Assembly: GCA_003153495.1 (NCBI GenBank)
Contig: PLYU01000366.1
Coordinates: 1 to 45,517 of the forward strand
Reading direction: 5' to 3'
DNA length: 45,517 bases
Source: Myxococcales bacterium
GTDB lineage: Bacteria; Myxococcota_A; Polyangia; Polyangiales; Polyangiaceae
In this document: positions 17,111-25,284 of the stretch, in pieces
Position numbering within the stretch: the first letter of the stretch is position 1
Layout of the letters: each line of letters opens with the position of its first letter
Translations under genes and position numbers: made by a program
Notes under the pieces: model-generated
The model's database searches: none
Seen by the model: only the letters and a program-made list of their open reading frames with translations
What the model was told of the DNA's origin: nothing

Positions 17111-19032
17111 CGCCCCGCGGCACTGCCCGCGAGCGGTTCCTCCGCGAGCGGGGGGCGCCGGCGGTCCCGGACGTGGAGCGCCGCGCGCGCTCGGCCGAGG
17201 GGGAAGACTTCGAGCCCGGCTACCTCGGCTGGGAGGTCGCGCGCTGCGCCGGCGGTCTCGGCGCCGAGGACCAGGGCGTACTCGCGTCGCTCGCCGCGGC
17301 GTGCGTGGTGTCGATCGAGTCGGGGAGCACGCGCATGCCGCTCGAGGGCCCCGCCTTCGTCGCGGCGCTCTCCGCCGCGGGGGCGGAGGAGCACGTCGAC
17401 GCGGCGAGGCGGCTGCTGGCGCGCGCGCGCGCCGCGGCGGGAGGCGACGCCGTGACGGCTGTCGTCGGCCTCCCCGGTGAGCGCAAGCCGCTCATCGTCG
17501 ACGGCCAGTGGCTCTACATCGAGCGAATGCGCGTGCTCGAGGAGCGCTTCTGCGCGCGGATCCGCGCGCGCCTCGCTGCGGCCGCCCCGGGCGACCCGCG
17601 CGCAGCGACGCGAGCCCTCGCGGCTGTCGCGTCGGGCCCTCCGCCCCTCACGCCGGAGCAGAAGCGCGCTGTCCGCGACGCGCTCTCGTCGTCTCTCGTG
17701 CTGGTCGCAGGCGGCCCCGGCACGGGGAAGACGACCACCGTGGTCGCGCTGCTCCGCGCGCTCGTCTGGATGGGCGTGCCGATGGAGGCGGTCGCCATCG
17801 CCGCGCCGACGGGCAAGGCCGCGCAGCGCCTGTCCGAGAGCATCACCGCCGGACTGAGCTCGGTCCCGCGCGACATCGCGAGCCCGTCGCTCCACGCGCT
17901 CGCGCACAGCCCGCAGACGCTGCATCGCTTGCTCGGGTGGTCGCCCTCCGCCGGGCGCTTCGCCCGCCATCAGAACGACCCGCTCCCCCACCGGGTGGTC
18001 ATCGTCGACGAGGCGTCGATGATCGACCTGGCGATGATGGACCGGCTCGTGGCCTCGCTGCGGCCGGACGCGCGGCTGGTGCTGTTCGGCGACGCCGATC
18101 AGCTTCCGTCCGTCGAGGCGGGCGCGGTGTTCCGCGACCTGTGCGCGAGCCTCGGGCCGACACGCCTCACGACCAACCTCAGGGTCGCCCGGGAGGAGAG
18201 CGCCAGGGGCATCATCGCCGCTGCGCAGGCGGTCAACGCGGGGCTCGCCGGAGAGGGGCTCCTGTCCGTGGTCGCCGGGCGCGGCTCGATCGAGGCCGTG
18301 ACCTTCGAGGGCGTCGAGCACCTTGCGGGCCGGTGGTCCGACGTCGGGGGTCCGTTGCTCGAGAGCTGGTGGCAGCGGTTCGGGGCGACGGGCGAAGACG
18401 TCGTCCGCCGCTCGGCGCGGACGTACCGCTTCCCGGCCGGAGCGCCGGAGGCCGAGTGCGCCGACGACCTGCGCGCGCTCTTCGACCACTACGCCCGCTC
18501 GCGCCTGCTCTGCGTGACGCGCGTGCACGGGCTGCCGACAGGCGCCGGGGAGATCAACGACAGGCTGCTCGCGCGCCTCCGCGGCGGAGGCTCGCGCGCC
18601 CGGTTCTGGCGGCGCGCCCAGGAGCTTCCGCCCGGCGCGCCGGTGATGGTCCTGCGCAACGACTACGAGCGAGAGCTGTATAACGGCGATCAGGGGCTCG
18701 TCGCCCGCGTGGACCCGGGCGACGGCGGCGAGGCGAGGCCCATGGCTGTGTTCCCCCGGGACGGCTCCTTCCACGCGGTCCCCATCGACCCGTCGATCGA
18801 GCTCGCCCCGGCCTTCGCGATGAGCGTGCACAAGGCCCAGGGATCCGAGTTCGACCACGTCGCCCTCGTGCTGCCCGACGACGACATGCCCCTGCTCACC
18901 CGCGAGCTGCTGTACACGGCCATCACCCGGGCGCGTCGCTCCGTCCTGCTCGTGGGGAGCGGCGACCTGCTCGCCCGTGCGGTGACTCGGGGCGCCCAGC
19001 GGTTCAGCGGCATCGCCGAGCGGATGTCCTAA
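17098..19032 (+). CDS. recD: Exodeoxyribonuclease V alpha subunit (RecD), 5'-3' helicase
   Basis: A 644-aa SF1B helicase. An N-terminal RecBC-binding domain precedes Walker A GGPGTGKTTT (about residue 205), then AAPTGKAAQRLSES (Ia), VIVDEASMIDLAMM (II), LFGDADQLPSVEAGAVFRDL (III), MSVHKAQGSEFDHVALVLP (V) and LLYTAITRARRSVLLVG (VI). Length and motifs fit RecD of a RecBCD complex rather than the longer RecD2. The ATG at 17098 lies within the end of recB. Upstream frame extension to 13402 is a recB shadow. Confidence 0.95.
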   Translation: MGGLTPRGTARERFLRERGAPAVPDVERRARSAEGEDFEPGYLGWEVARCAGGLGAEDQGVLASLAAACVVSIESGSTRMPLEGPAFVAALSAAGAEEHVDAARRLLARARAAAGGDAVTAVVGLPGERKPLIVDGQWLYIERMRVLEERFCARIRARLAAAAPGDPRAATRALAAVASGPPPLTPEQKRAVRDALSSSLVLVAGGPGTGKTTTVVALLRALVWMGVPMEAVAIAAPTGKAAQRLSESITAGLSSVPRDIASPSLHALAHSPQTLHRLLGWSPSAGRFARHQNDPLPHRVVIVDEASMIDLAMMDRLVASLRPDARLVLFGDADQLPSVEAGAVFRDLCASLGPTRLTTNLRVAREESARGIIAAAQAVNAGLAGEGLLSVVAGRGSIEAVTFEGVEHLAGRWSDVGGPLLESWWQRFGATGEDVVRRSARTYRFPAGAPEAECADDLRALFDHYARSRLLCVTRVHGLPTGAGEINDRLLARLRGGGSRARFWRRAQELPPGAPVMVLRNDYERELYNGDQGLVARVDPGDGGEARPMAVFPRDGSFHAVPIDPSIELAPAFAMSVHKAQGSEFDHVALVLPDDDMPLLTRELLYTAITRARRSVLLVGSGDLLARAVTRGAQRFSGIAERMS

Positions 19033-19115
19033 TCCCTGCCGGCCTGGCGCTTTCCCCCGCGTGAGCGGCGAGCGCGACCGACTCCATGCTATACATCCGA
19101 GCAGGAGGCCCTGCC

Positions 19116-20453
19116 ATGGAGCAAGCCGCGAGGGCGATGGGGTCGGTGGGATCGCTCGAGAGCGTGCGGGCGCGCGGCGGGGCGGCCTCCCTGCGCCTCG
19201 AGCTCGAGGTCAGCGACGCAGAGGTCCTCGCAGAGCTGAGGCGCCACGCCGAAGGCGACGAGCGCAACCGGTTCGCGCTGACCGCCCTCCGCGTCGGGGT
19301 GCTCGCTCTGCGCTCTGCGAGCGGGCAGGTGGACGCCACGAGCATCCGCGAGGCGGGCGACGCCCTCGTGACCCAGATGCGCGAGATGCTCTCCCCCGAC
19401 GGCTCGCTCCTCGCCACCTCGCTGGCGACGCATCTCGGCGAAGGCAGCCCGCTGCTGAAGCTGCTCTCCCCGACGGACGCGACCGGCCTGCGCGCCCACC
19501 TCGGCGCCACGATCCAGGAGGCCCTCGCCGAGCAGCGCAAGCACATCCTCCGCGAGTTCTCGCTCGACGACGAGCGCTCCGCCGTGAGCCGGCTCTCGAA
19601 GATGTTCTCCGCCACCAGCGAGCAGATCGGCAAGAACTTCACGCTCGACGACGAGGGCTCCGCGCTCGCCAGGCTGAAACGCGAGCTGGACGCGACGATC
19701 GAGCGGCTGGCGCGCGACAACGCCGAGTTCCAGGCGCGGGTGGGCGAGGCCCTCGCGCGGCTGGACACGCGGAGGAAAGAGGAGGCCCGCACGCCGCGCC
19801 ACGGGGTCGAGTTCGAGGAGCGCCTCGGGGCGCTCCTCGCGGGCGAGGCGCAGCGGCTCGGCGACCTGTGCGAGGCGACGGGCGACACGACAGGCGTCAT
19901 CAAGAACTGCAAGGTGGGCGACGTCGTGATCGAGCTCGGAGCCGACTCCGCGGCGGCGCACGCGCGCGTCGTCTGGGAAGCCAAGGACAAGAACGGGTAC
20001 TCGCTCCGCGCTGCGCTCGAGGAGATCGACGAGGCCCGGCGCAACCGCAACGCCCAGGTGGGCGTGTTCGTGTTCTCGAGGAAGACCGCGCCGGAGGAGC
20101 TCGAGCCGCTTCAGCGACACGGTAGCGACGTCATCGTCGCGTGGGACCCGGACGACTCGTCGGGCGATCTGATCGTGCGCGCGGCTTACAGCCTCTCCCG
20201 TGCGCTCGCCGTCCGCGAGCGGCGCGACGATCGAGAGTCGCAGGCCGCCATGGTCGAGATCGACCGGGCCACGCGCGGGATCGAGAAGCAGATCTGCTAC
20301 CTGGAGGACGTGCGCAAGTGGGCGGAGACCGTCCGCGGCCACGGCGACAAGATCGCGGAGCGCTCGGCGCGCATGGCCGAGGAGCTGAAGCGCGACGTCC
20401 AGGTGCTCGACGCGCACGTCGGCGCGATGCGGCGCGCCGACCCGCCGATGTGA
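19116..20453 (+). CDS. Coiled-coil protein with a PD-(D/E)XK-like nuclease domain (DUF2130-like)
   Basis: A 445-aa protein of unknown function lying 83 bp after recD. The N-terminal two thirds is mostly helical with predicted coiled coil (RLKRELDATIERLARDNAEF). Residues about 265-345 look like a restriction-endonuclease-type fold: VGDVVIEL supplies an acidic strand, VVWEAKDKNG gives the E-x-K pair, then RAALEEIDEARRNRNAQVGV and VFVFSRKTAP, an order reminiscent of DUF2130. A second helical segment follows to the end. Start ATG 19116 is chosen over 19086 because AGGAGG lies seven bases before it. Activity on DNA is inferred from the motif and the RecBCD neighbourhood. Confidence 0.68.
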   Translation: MEQAARAMGSVGSLESVRARGGAASLRLELEVSDAEVLAELRRHAEGDERNRFALTALRVGVLALRSASGQVDATSIREAGDALVTQMREMLSPDGSLLATSLATHLGEGSPLLKLLSPTDATGLRAHLGATIQEALAEQRKHILREFSLDDERSAVSRLSKMFSATSEQIGKNFTLDDEGSALARLKRELDATIERLARDNAEFQARVGEALARLDTRRKEEARTPRHGVEFEERLGALLAGEAQRLGDLCEATGDTTGVIKNCKVGDVVIELGADSAAAHARVVWEAKDKNGYSLRAALEEIDEARRNRNAQVGVFVFSRKTAPEELEPLQRHGSDVIVAWDPDDSSGDLIVRAAYSLSRALAVRERRDDRESQAAMVEIDRATRGIEKQICYLEDVRKWAETVRGHGDKIAERSARMAEELKRDVQVLDAHVGAMRRADPPM

Positions 20454-20493
20454 CGCTCGCTGCGTCGCCACGTATGCTGCCTCGGGCATACGG

Positions 20494-22125
20494 ATGCTGG
20501 GCAAGACCGAACGCCGCCTCGCGCTCGTCATTCTCGTGACGGCCATCTTGCCCCTGGCGAGCGCGATGATGCTCGCCTACTCGCTGCTCAAATCGGCGTC
20601 GTCGGTGTGGCTGCGCCCCGAGGTCGAGCAGGAGCTGGAGCGCGGAATCGACGTTTACAAGGACTACGTCGGCGCGGTGAAGGACGGCATGAAGCAGCAG
20701 GCTGACGCCATCGCGGGCGACGAGGCCCTCCGCGAGGCCGCCCGCAAGCGCGACGTCGCCGGCTGTGCGCGCGCTCTCGGCGCCGTGTTCCCGCGTCACC
20801 AGCAGCTCGTGTCGCTCGCGGTCGAGGACGTCGAAGGGCACCCGATCGCCCTGGTCGATCGCGGCCGGCCGCTCGATGACGCGACGGAACGCAAGCTGGA
20901 GCTCCTGCGCCCGCTCTCAGCCGACGGCGGCGGCGCGACCTTGCTGGCGACCTTCGCCTTCAACCGCCGCTACGAGCAGCAGCTGGAGCGCGCGGGCGAG
21001 ATCCACGACACGTACGCGCAGCTCCAGAAGGAGCGCACGCAGGTGTACGCGGGCTACTTCGAGGCGTTCGCAGCGCTCCTCGGGATCACCGTCGTGGCGA
21101 CCGTGGTGCTCGGGTTCTTCCTCGCGCGGGGCATCACGCGCAGGATCAGCCGGCTCGCCAACGCCATTAACGAAGTGGCCGGCGGCAACCTGGAGGTGCG
21201 GGTGCCCGTGACCGGCTCGGACGAGCTCACCGAGCTGGCGCGCGTGTTCAACCGCATGCTGGGCGAGATGCAGCAGTCGCGCGCGCGGATCGAGTACCTC
21301 CAGCGGATCGGCGCATGGCAGGAGATGGCCCAGCGCCTGGCGCACGAGATCAAGAACCCGCTGACCCCCATCCAGCTGGCCGTCCAGGAATGCCACCGCA
21401 AGTACGCCGGAGAGGACGTGAAGTTCCGCGGCCTGCTCGACACCACGCTCGAGATCGTCGAGGAAGAGGTGGGGACCCTGAGGCGTCTGGTCGGGAACTT
21501 CTCGAGCTTCGCGCGGCTGCCGCACGTGGAGCTCCGCGAGGCGGACCTGCGCGAGTTCCTGCGCGAGTGCTCCGAACAGCTGGGACACCTCGGCGTCGAG
21601 CTGGCGGAAGACGGCGCCGACGACATCATGACGGCTCACGACGTCGACGTGCGCTGGGAGCTCCCCACCGACCCCATGAAGGTCGCGATCGACCGCCAGA
21701 TGCTGCGCAGGGTCCTGGTGAACCTGGTGCGCAACGCGGTGGAGGCGATCCGCAGCGCGCGCCCCGACGGGCGCGAGGACGGCCTGCGCGGCCGCGTCGT
21801 TGTCCGCGCGGAGCCGGCCGCGGACGGCGTCACGATCCTCGTGGAGGACGACGGGCCAGGCGTGCCCGAGGTCGCACGCGCTCGCGTGTTCGATCCGTAT
21901 TTCACGACGAAACCCGACGGCACCGGGCTAGGCTTGGCGATCGTCAAGAAGATCGTCGTGGAGCACAACGGAGACATCACCGTTCGCCGGAGCGAGCGCC
22001 TCGGCGGCGCGGCGTTCGAGATCGCGCTGCCTCCAGCGCACTCGCTGGCGATCGTAGCCGCCCGACACGGGGGCAATCTGGAGGCCCCGCCGTCGTCCGG
22101 CGCGCTGCGTCGTCCGGCTTCCTAG
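20494..22125 (+). CDS. Membrane sensor histidine kinase, NtrY-like
   Basis: A 543-aa two-component sensor. A first transmembrane helix (about 9-30), a periplasmic sensor loop of some 160 residues, a second helix (about 190-212, LLGITVVATVVLGFFLARGI), a HAMP domain (ANAINEVAGGNLEVRVPVTG), then the HisKA H-box EMAQRLAHEIKNPLTPIQLA with the phosphorylated His near residue 285. The ATPase domain has NLVRNAVEAI (N box), EDDGPGVP (G1), FDPYFTTKPDGTGLGLAI (F/G2). The H-box wording is that of NtrY-type kinases. No response regulator gene is adjacent, so it is an orphan here. The stop codon TAG lies inside the first bases of repeat copy 3. Confidence 0.93.
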   Translation: MLGKTERRLALVILVTAILPLASAMMLAYSLLKSASSVWLRPEVEQELERGIDVYKDYVGAVKDGMKQQADAIAGDEALREAARKRDVAGCARALGAVFPRHQQLVSLAVEDVEGHPIALVDRGRPLDDATERKLELLRPLSADGGGATLLATFAFNRRYEQQLERAGEIHDTYAQLQKERTQVYAGYFEAFAALLGITVVATVVLGFFLARGITRRISRLANAINEVAGGNLEVRVPVTGSDELTELARVFNRMLGEMQQSRARIEYLQRIGAWQEMAQRLAHEIKNPLTPIQLAVQECHRKYAGEDVKFRGLLDTTLEIVEEEVGTLRRLVGNFSSFARLPHVELREADLREFLRECSEQLGHLGVELAEDGADDIMTAHDVDVRWELPTDPMKVAIDRQMLRRVLVNLVRNAVEAIRSARPDGREDGLRGRVVVRAEPAADGVTILVEDDGPGVPEVARARVFDPYFTTKPDGTGLGLAIVKKIVVEHNGDITVRRSERLGGAAFEIALPPAHSLAIVAARHGGNLEAPPSSGALRRPAS

Positions 22126-22164
22126 CGCGAGCGACGTGCGGTCGTGCTAGCCGCACGACGGCCT
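22121..22164 (-). repeat. 44-bp hairpin repeat, copy 3 (inverted)
   Basis: On the minus strand this reads AGGCCGTCGTGC, loop GGCTA, GCACGACCGC, then CGTCGCTCGCG and CTAGG. It fills the gap between the convergent histidine kinase and ABC ATPase genes and supplies the kinase stop codon, so it may also act as a bidirectional terminator. Confidence 0.88.
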
Positions 22165-22167
22165 GAG

Positions 22168-23007
22168 CTAGGGAACGGACGACCTCAGGGGAACGAAGTA
22201 CAGGCGCCCGCTCGGCGCGTGCACGCCGACGTCGACGTCGGCGTCGAAGGTGGCCAGCAGCCTATCGGGCGTCATCACCTCCGCCGGCGCTCCGGACGCG
22301 ATGACGCGACCCTGGCGCATGAGCACAGCGTGCGACGCGAAGCGCGCCGCCGCGTCCAGGTCGTGCATCGCCACGACGCAGGCGATGCCGTCGGTCGCTG
22401 CCCGGTTCGCCAGCAGCTCGTGAAGCTCGAGACGGTGCCTCACGTCGAGGAAGGCAGCCGGCTCGTCCAGTAGGAGCAGCCGCGGCTTCTGCGCGAGAGC
22501 GCGCGCGATGGCCACCCGCCGCTGCTCGCCGCAGCTCAGCGTCTCGATCCGCCTGTCGGCCAGCTCCGCGAGGTCGCAGCGATCGATGGCGCCCTGGACG
22601 ACGGCGCGATCCCCGGGGCGCTCGTTCATCCAGGACCCCTGGTGTGGCGCGCGGCCCATGGCCACCACGTCGCGGACGCGGAAGCCCGACGCGACCGCCT
22701 CGCTCTGGGGCACCACCGCGACGACCCTGGCGAGCGTCTCGCGCGACACGTCTCGCACGTCCTTGCCGTCCACCCGCGCCGACCCCCGCGTGGGCCGGAG
22801 AAGGCCCGCGGCCACCCGCAGGAGCGTCGACTTGCCGGCGCCGTTCGGCCCGAGCAGCGCTGTGATCTCGCCGGCTCGCACGCACAACGTCGCACTCGAG
22901 AGGGCCTCGCGCGAGCTCCCCGGGTAGCTGGCCGATACGCGGTCGAGCGCCAGGGCCGGCGACCCGTCTCCGGGGGCGACGCGGCTATCCTCCGGCGGCT
23001 TCTCCAA
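22168..23007 (-). CDS. ABC transporter ATP-binding protein, FecE/BtuD/HmuV-like
   Basis: A 279-aa ATPase resembling those of iron-siderophore, heme and cobalamin importers. Walker A is LLGPNGAGKST, the Q-loop region VVAVVPQSEAVASGFRVRDV is followed by VVAMGRAPHQG, the signature is LSCGEQRRVAIARALAQ, Walker B is LLLLDEPAAFLDVRHRLEL and the switch His is in VVAMHDLDAA. The substitution of Cys in LSCGE is mild. Start: TTG at 23007 with GAGGAG seven bases before it; an ORF start at 23097 would overlap the divergent phaR. No permease or binding protein is nearby, so the partner genes must be elsewhere. Confidence 0.88.
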   Translation of the reverse strand: MEKPPEDSRVAPGDGSPALALDRVSASYPGSSREALSSATLCVRAGEITALLGPNGAGKSTLLRVAAGLLRPTRGSARVDGKDVRDVSRETLARVVAVVPQSEAVASGFRVRDVVAMGRAPHQGSWMNERPGDRAVVQGAIDRCDLAELADRRIETLSCGEQRRVAIARALAQKPRLLLLDEPAAFLDVRHRLELHELLANRAATDGIACVVAMHDLDAAARFASHAVLMRQGRVIASGAPAEVMTPDRLLATFDADVDVGVHAPSGRLYFVPLRSSVP

Positions 23008-23075
23008 CGTCGACTCCTCGCCTTGATGTATCTTGAGGTCGTGAGCGCGACTTGCGACGCGCCAGGAGAACGATC

Positions 23076-23660
23076 TTGGACCCGAAGCCCGAGGCACCCG
23101 CCCCGCTGTCCGATCGTCCGCGGCGGATCATCAAGCGCTACTCGAACCGCAAGCTATACGACACCAAGGACAGCCGCTACGTCACCCTTCTGCAGATCGC
23201 CGAGATGGTGCGCGGCGGCGAAGAGGTGCAGATCATCGACAACAACACCAAGGACGATCTGACCGAGATCACCCTGGCGCAGATCATCTTCGAGGAGCAG
23301 AAGGCGCACTCGCGGAACGTCCCGCTGCAGACCTTGAAAGAGCTGATCCACACGCGGACCGAGAAGGTGCTCGCCGACCTGCGCGAGGGGCCGATCGGCC
23401 GGCTCATCCCCGGCGGCGTCAAGCCCGACGAGAAGGTCGAGCCCCCCGTCCAGAAGGACGCCGCGAAGGACGCCAAGCCGACGCTCGTCGACCAGGCGAA
23501 GGAGAAGCTGGAAGAGGTCCAGCACCAGCTCGACGAGCGAATCCGCTCGATTCTCGCGAGCTTTCGACCCTTCCAGCAGCTCCAGCAGGAGGTCCGGCGC
23601 CTGAACGAGCGTATAGAGGAGCTCGAGCGCAAGCTGAAGGGACCCCCGAGCTCGCGATGA
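23076..23660 (+). CDS. phaR: Polyhydroxyalkanoate synthesis regulator PhaR
   Basis: DNA- and PHA-granule-binding repressor of phasin and PHA genes. The PHB/PHA accumulation regulator domain fills residues about 15-75: IIKRYSNRKLYDTKDSRYVT, LLQIAEMVRGGEEVQIIDN and DDLTEITLAQIIFEEQ. After a Lys/Asp-rich linker the C-terminus is a coiled coil (QLQQEVRRLNERIEELERKL). A TTG start at 23076 follows AGGAGA by seven bases and is preferred over the upstream start at 23052. It is divergent from the ABC ATPase gene. No PHA synthase gene is in the window. Confidence 0.9.
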   Translation: MDPKPEAPAPLSDRPRRIIKRYSNRKLYDTKDSRYVTLLQIAEMVRGGEEVQIIDNNTKDDLTEITLAQIIFEEQKAHSRNVPLQTLKELIHTRTEKVLADLREGPIGRLIPGGVKPDEKVEPPVQKDAAKDAKPTLVDQAKEKLEEVQHQLDERIRSILASFRPFQQLQQEVRRLNERIEELERKLKGPPSSR

Positions 23661-23686
23661 GCGCCGCTCGACCACAGTGATTACAA

Positions 23687-23712
23687 GGGAATAGGCGACC
23701 GCGCCGGCGGTT
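23687..23712 (+). promoter_or_regulatory. SigR/RpoE-type ECF promoter, GGGAAT-N17-GTT
   Basis: GGGAAT (23687-23692) and GTT (23710-23712) are separated by 17 bases, close to the GGGAAT-N18-GTT pattern known for SigR/SigH of actinobacteria. The element sits just upstream of the ECF sigma gene, which suggests autoregulation. The predicted leader would be only about ten bases. Confidence 0.5.
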
Positions 23713-23729
23713 CTACCCCTGAGACTTCG

Positions 23730-24395
23730 ATGCCCCTCCTCGCCTCGGCAGCCCCGGACCCCTTCGCGGACGACGTCCTGAGCCATCTGGACGCGATGTT
23801 CGGCGTGGCGTGCAAGCTGACCCGCAACCCCACCGAGGCGGAGGACCTGGTCCAGGACGCCTTCGTGAAGGCCATGCGGGCGCGCGATACCTTCCACGCC
23901 GGCACGAACCTGAAAGCGTGGCTCTTCCGCATCCTGACGAACACGTTCATCAACAAGTACCGGCGCGGGGGTCTCGAGCGCTCCGTGCTCGACGGCCCGG
24001 ACGCCGACCCGCTGGCCGACGGCTGGGTCAGCGCGAGCACGATGCGCCAGCTCCGCGATCCCGAGACGCAGGCGCTCATGCCGCTCGTCGAGGACGAGAT
24101 CCGGCGCGCTCTCGACAAGCTCCCGGCGGAGTTCCGGCTCGCCGTTGTGCTCTGCGACGTCGAGGAGTTCTCCTACGAGGAGATCGCGCAGATCATGGGC
24201 TGCCCGATCGGCACAGTCATGAGCCGGCTGCACCGGGGTCGCAAGCTGCTGCAAAGCGCGCTCTACAACCATGCCCTCGCTCTCGGCATCGTGAAGGGCG
24301 AGCCGCGCGTGGGTGAGCAGGCGGGCGACGAGACCCCCCGGACGGCGAACCTCGCGGAGTACCGCGCCCGGACGCGAAAGCGAAGCGCAGGATGA
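23730..24395 (+). CDS. ECF RNA polymerase sigma factor, SigR/RpoE-like
   Basis: A 221-aa group 4 sigma factor. Region 2 is AMFGVACKLTRNPTEAEDLV, QDAFVKAMRA, then GTNLKAWLFRILTNTFINKY (regions 2.3-2.4, with wording very close to SigR/SigH). Region 4 is LPAEFRLAVVLCDVEEFSYE followed by EIAQIMGCPIGTVMSRLHRG, the helix-turn-helix that reads the -35 element. The stop overlaps the anti-sigma ATG (ATGA). The pair plus the following glutathione synthetase gene suggests control of thiol or oxidative stress. The N-terminal start at 23730 has only a weak ribosome site. Confidence 0.93.
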   Translation: MPLLASAAPDPFADDVLSHLDAMFGVACKLTRNPTEAEDLVQDAFVKAMRARDTFHAGTNLKAWLFRILTNTFINKYRRGGLERSVLDGPDADPLADGWVSASTMRQLRDPETQALMPLVEDEIRRALDKLPAEFRLAVVLCDVEEFSYEEIAQIMGCPIGTVMSRLHRGRKLLQSALYNHALALGIVKGEPRVGEQAGDETPRTANLAEYRARTRKRSAG

Positions 24396-25243
24396 CCACG
24401 CAGGGTTGTCGCGACAGGGCCCGGATGCTCGGGCCGTACGTGGACGGCGAGCTCGAGCCGCCGAAGCTGATCGAGATGGACGAGCACGTCACCCGCTGCG
24501 GGACGTGCGGCGAGGAAGTCCAGCTGCTCCGGGCGATTCGCGGGTCGATGAAGCGCATCGTGCGGTCCACGGCTCCCGGCGGGCTTCGCGAGCGCATCGG
24601 GAACGCGATGGCCGCCGAGCGGGCGCGCGCAGACGTGCGCGCCGACGCCGAGGACGCGATGTTCGGGGCGATGGGGCCCGCCGTGAAGGTGGCCTCATGG
24701 CGCACGATGGTGCCCCTGGCGACCGCCGCAGCCATCGCGCTGGCGTGGGGCGCGGCGACGCGGGGCTCTCAGGCGGACCTGCGGGCCAGCGAGCTGCACG
24801 CCGGGCTCGGAACCGACCTGCTCTCCGAATTCGTCGAGGAGCATTCTCAGCCTCTGCCGCCGGAGGCCACCGATCCGAAGGCCGTGCGAGGTCTCGAGAC
24901 CCTGGTGGGCGTTCCGGTGCACCCCGAGAGCTTCGAGCGGGGTGGAGCGCATTTCGTCGGAGGGCGGGTAGTGAGGCTCAACTCACAGCGCACGATGATG
25001 TTCCAGTACGTCGTGGGCACGGCCGAGGATCCCCGTCGTGTGAGCGTGCTCGTATACAATCCTCAGAAGCTTCAGGTCGGCGTGGCGCGCCTGGCGCCGC
25101 GCGCGATCGGCACCGCCGAGGTGCGCGTGGGGCAGGAGAAGGGGTACTCGGTCGCGGCGACGCAGCGCGCGGGCGTGGGTTACCTGTTCGCGAGCGACCT
25201 CGACCCCGACAGGCTCGCGGCGATGGCGAACGAAGGCCGCTGA
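24392..25243 (+). CDS. Zinc-finger anti-sigma factor with membrane helix
   Basis: A 283-aa anti-sigma factor. The N-terminal ZAS domain has the HxxxCxxC motif (His32, Cys36, Cys39, in EHVTRCGTCGEE), with an extra Cys6; in RsrA-like proteins this zinc site releases the sigma factor on disulfide stress. A single hydrophobic segment (about 105-123, MVPLATAAAIALAWGAATRG) is followed by a periplasmic part of some 160 residues (VGVPVHPESFERGGAHFVGG and on). RsrA itself is small and soluble, so this is the longer membrane-bound architecture common in Proteobacteria and Myxococcota. It overlaps the sigma gene by four bases. Confidence 0.88.
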   Translation: MTTQGCRDRARMLGPYVDGELEPPKLIEMDEHVTRCGTCGEEVQLLRAIRGSMKRIVRSTAPGGLRERIGNAMAAERARADVRADAEDAMFGAMGPAVKVASWRTMVPLATAAAIALAWGAATRGSQADLRASELHAGLGTDLLSEFVEEHSQPLPPEATDPKAVRGLETLVGVPVHPESFERGGAHFVGGRVVRLNSQRTMMFQYVVGTAEDPRRVSVLVYNPQKLQVGVARLAPRAIGTAEVRVGQEKGYSVAATQRAGVGYLFASDLDPDRLAAMANEGR

Positions 25244-25270
25244 CGGGCTCTGGTGAGCGCCCCGATGGGC

Positions 25271-25276
25271 TATGCT
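25271..25276 (+). promoter_or_regulatory. -10-like TATGCT, possible leaderless start of gshB
   Basis: TATGCT precedes the gshB ATG by eight bases and no Shine-Dalgarno is visible, consistent with an additional near-leaderless start. Weak evidence on its own. Confidence 0.3.
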
Positions 25277-25284
25277 CATCGGCC

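Noticed and set aside
10134-20453. recCBD plus nuclease as a new defence island
   Set aside because: recCBD is a normal repair operon with complete motifs; only the following gene is unusual and is reported separately.
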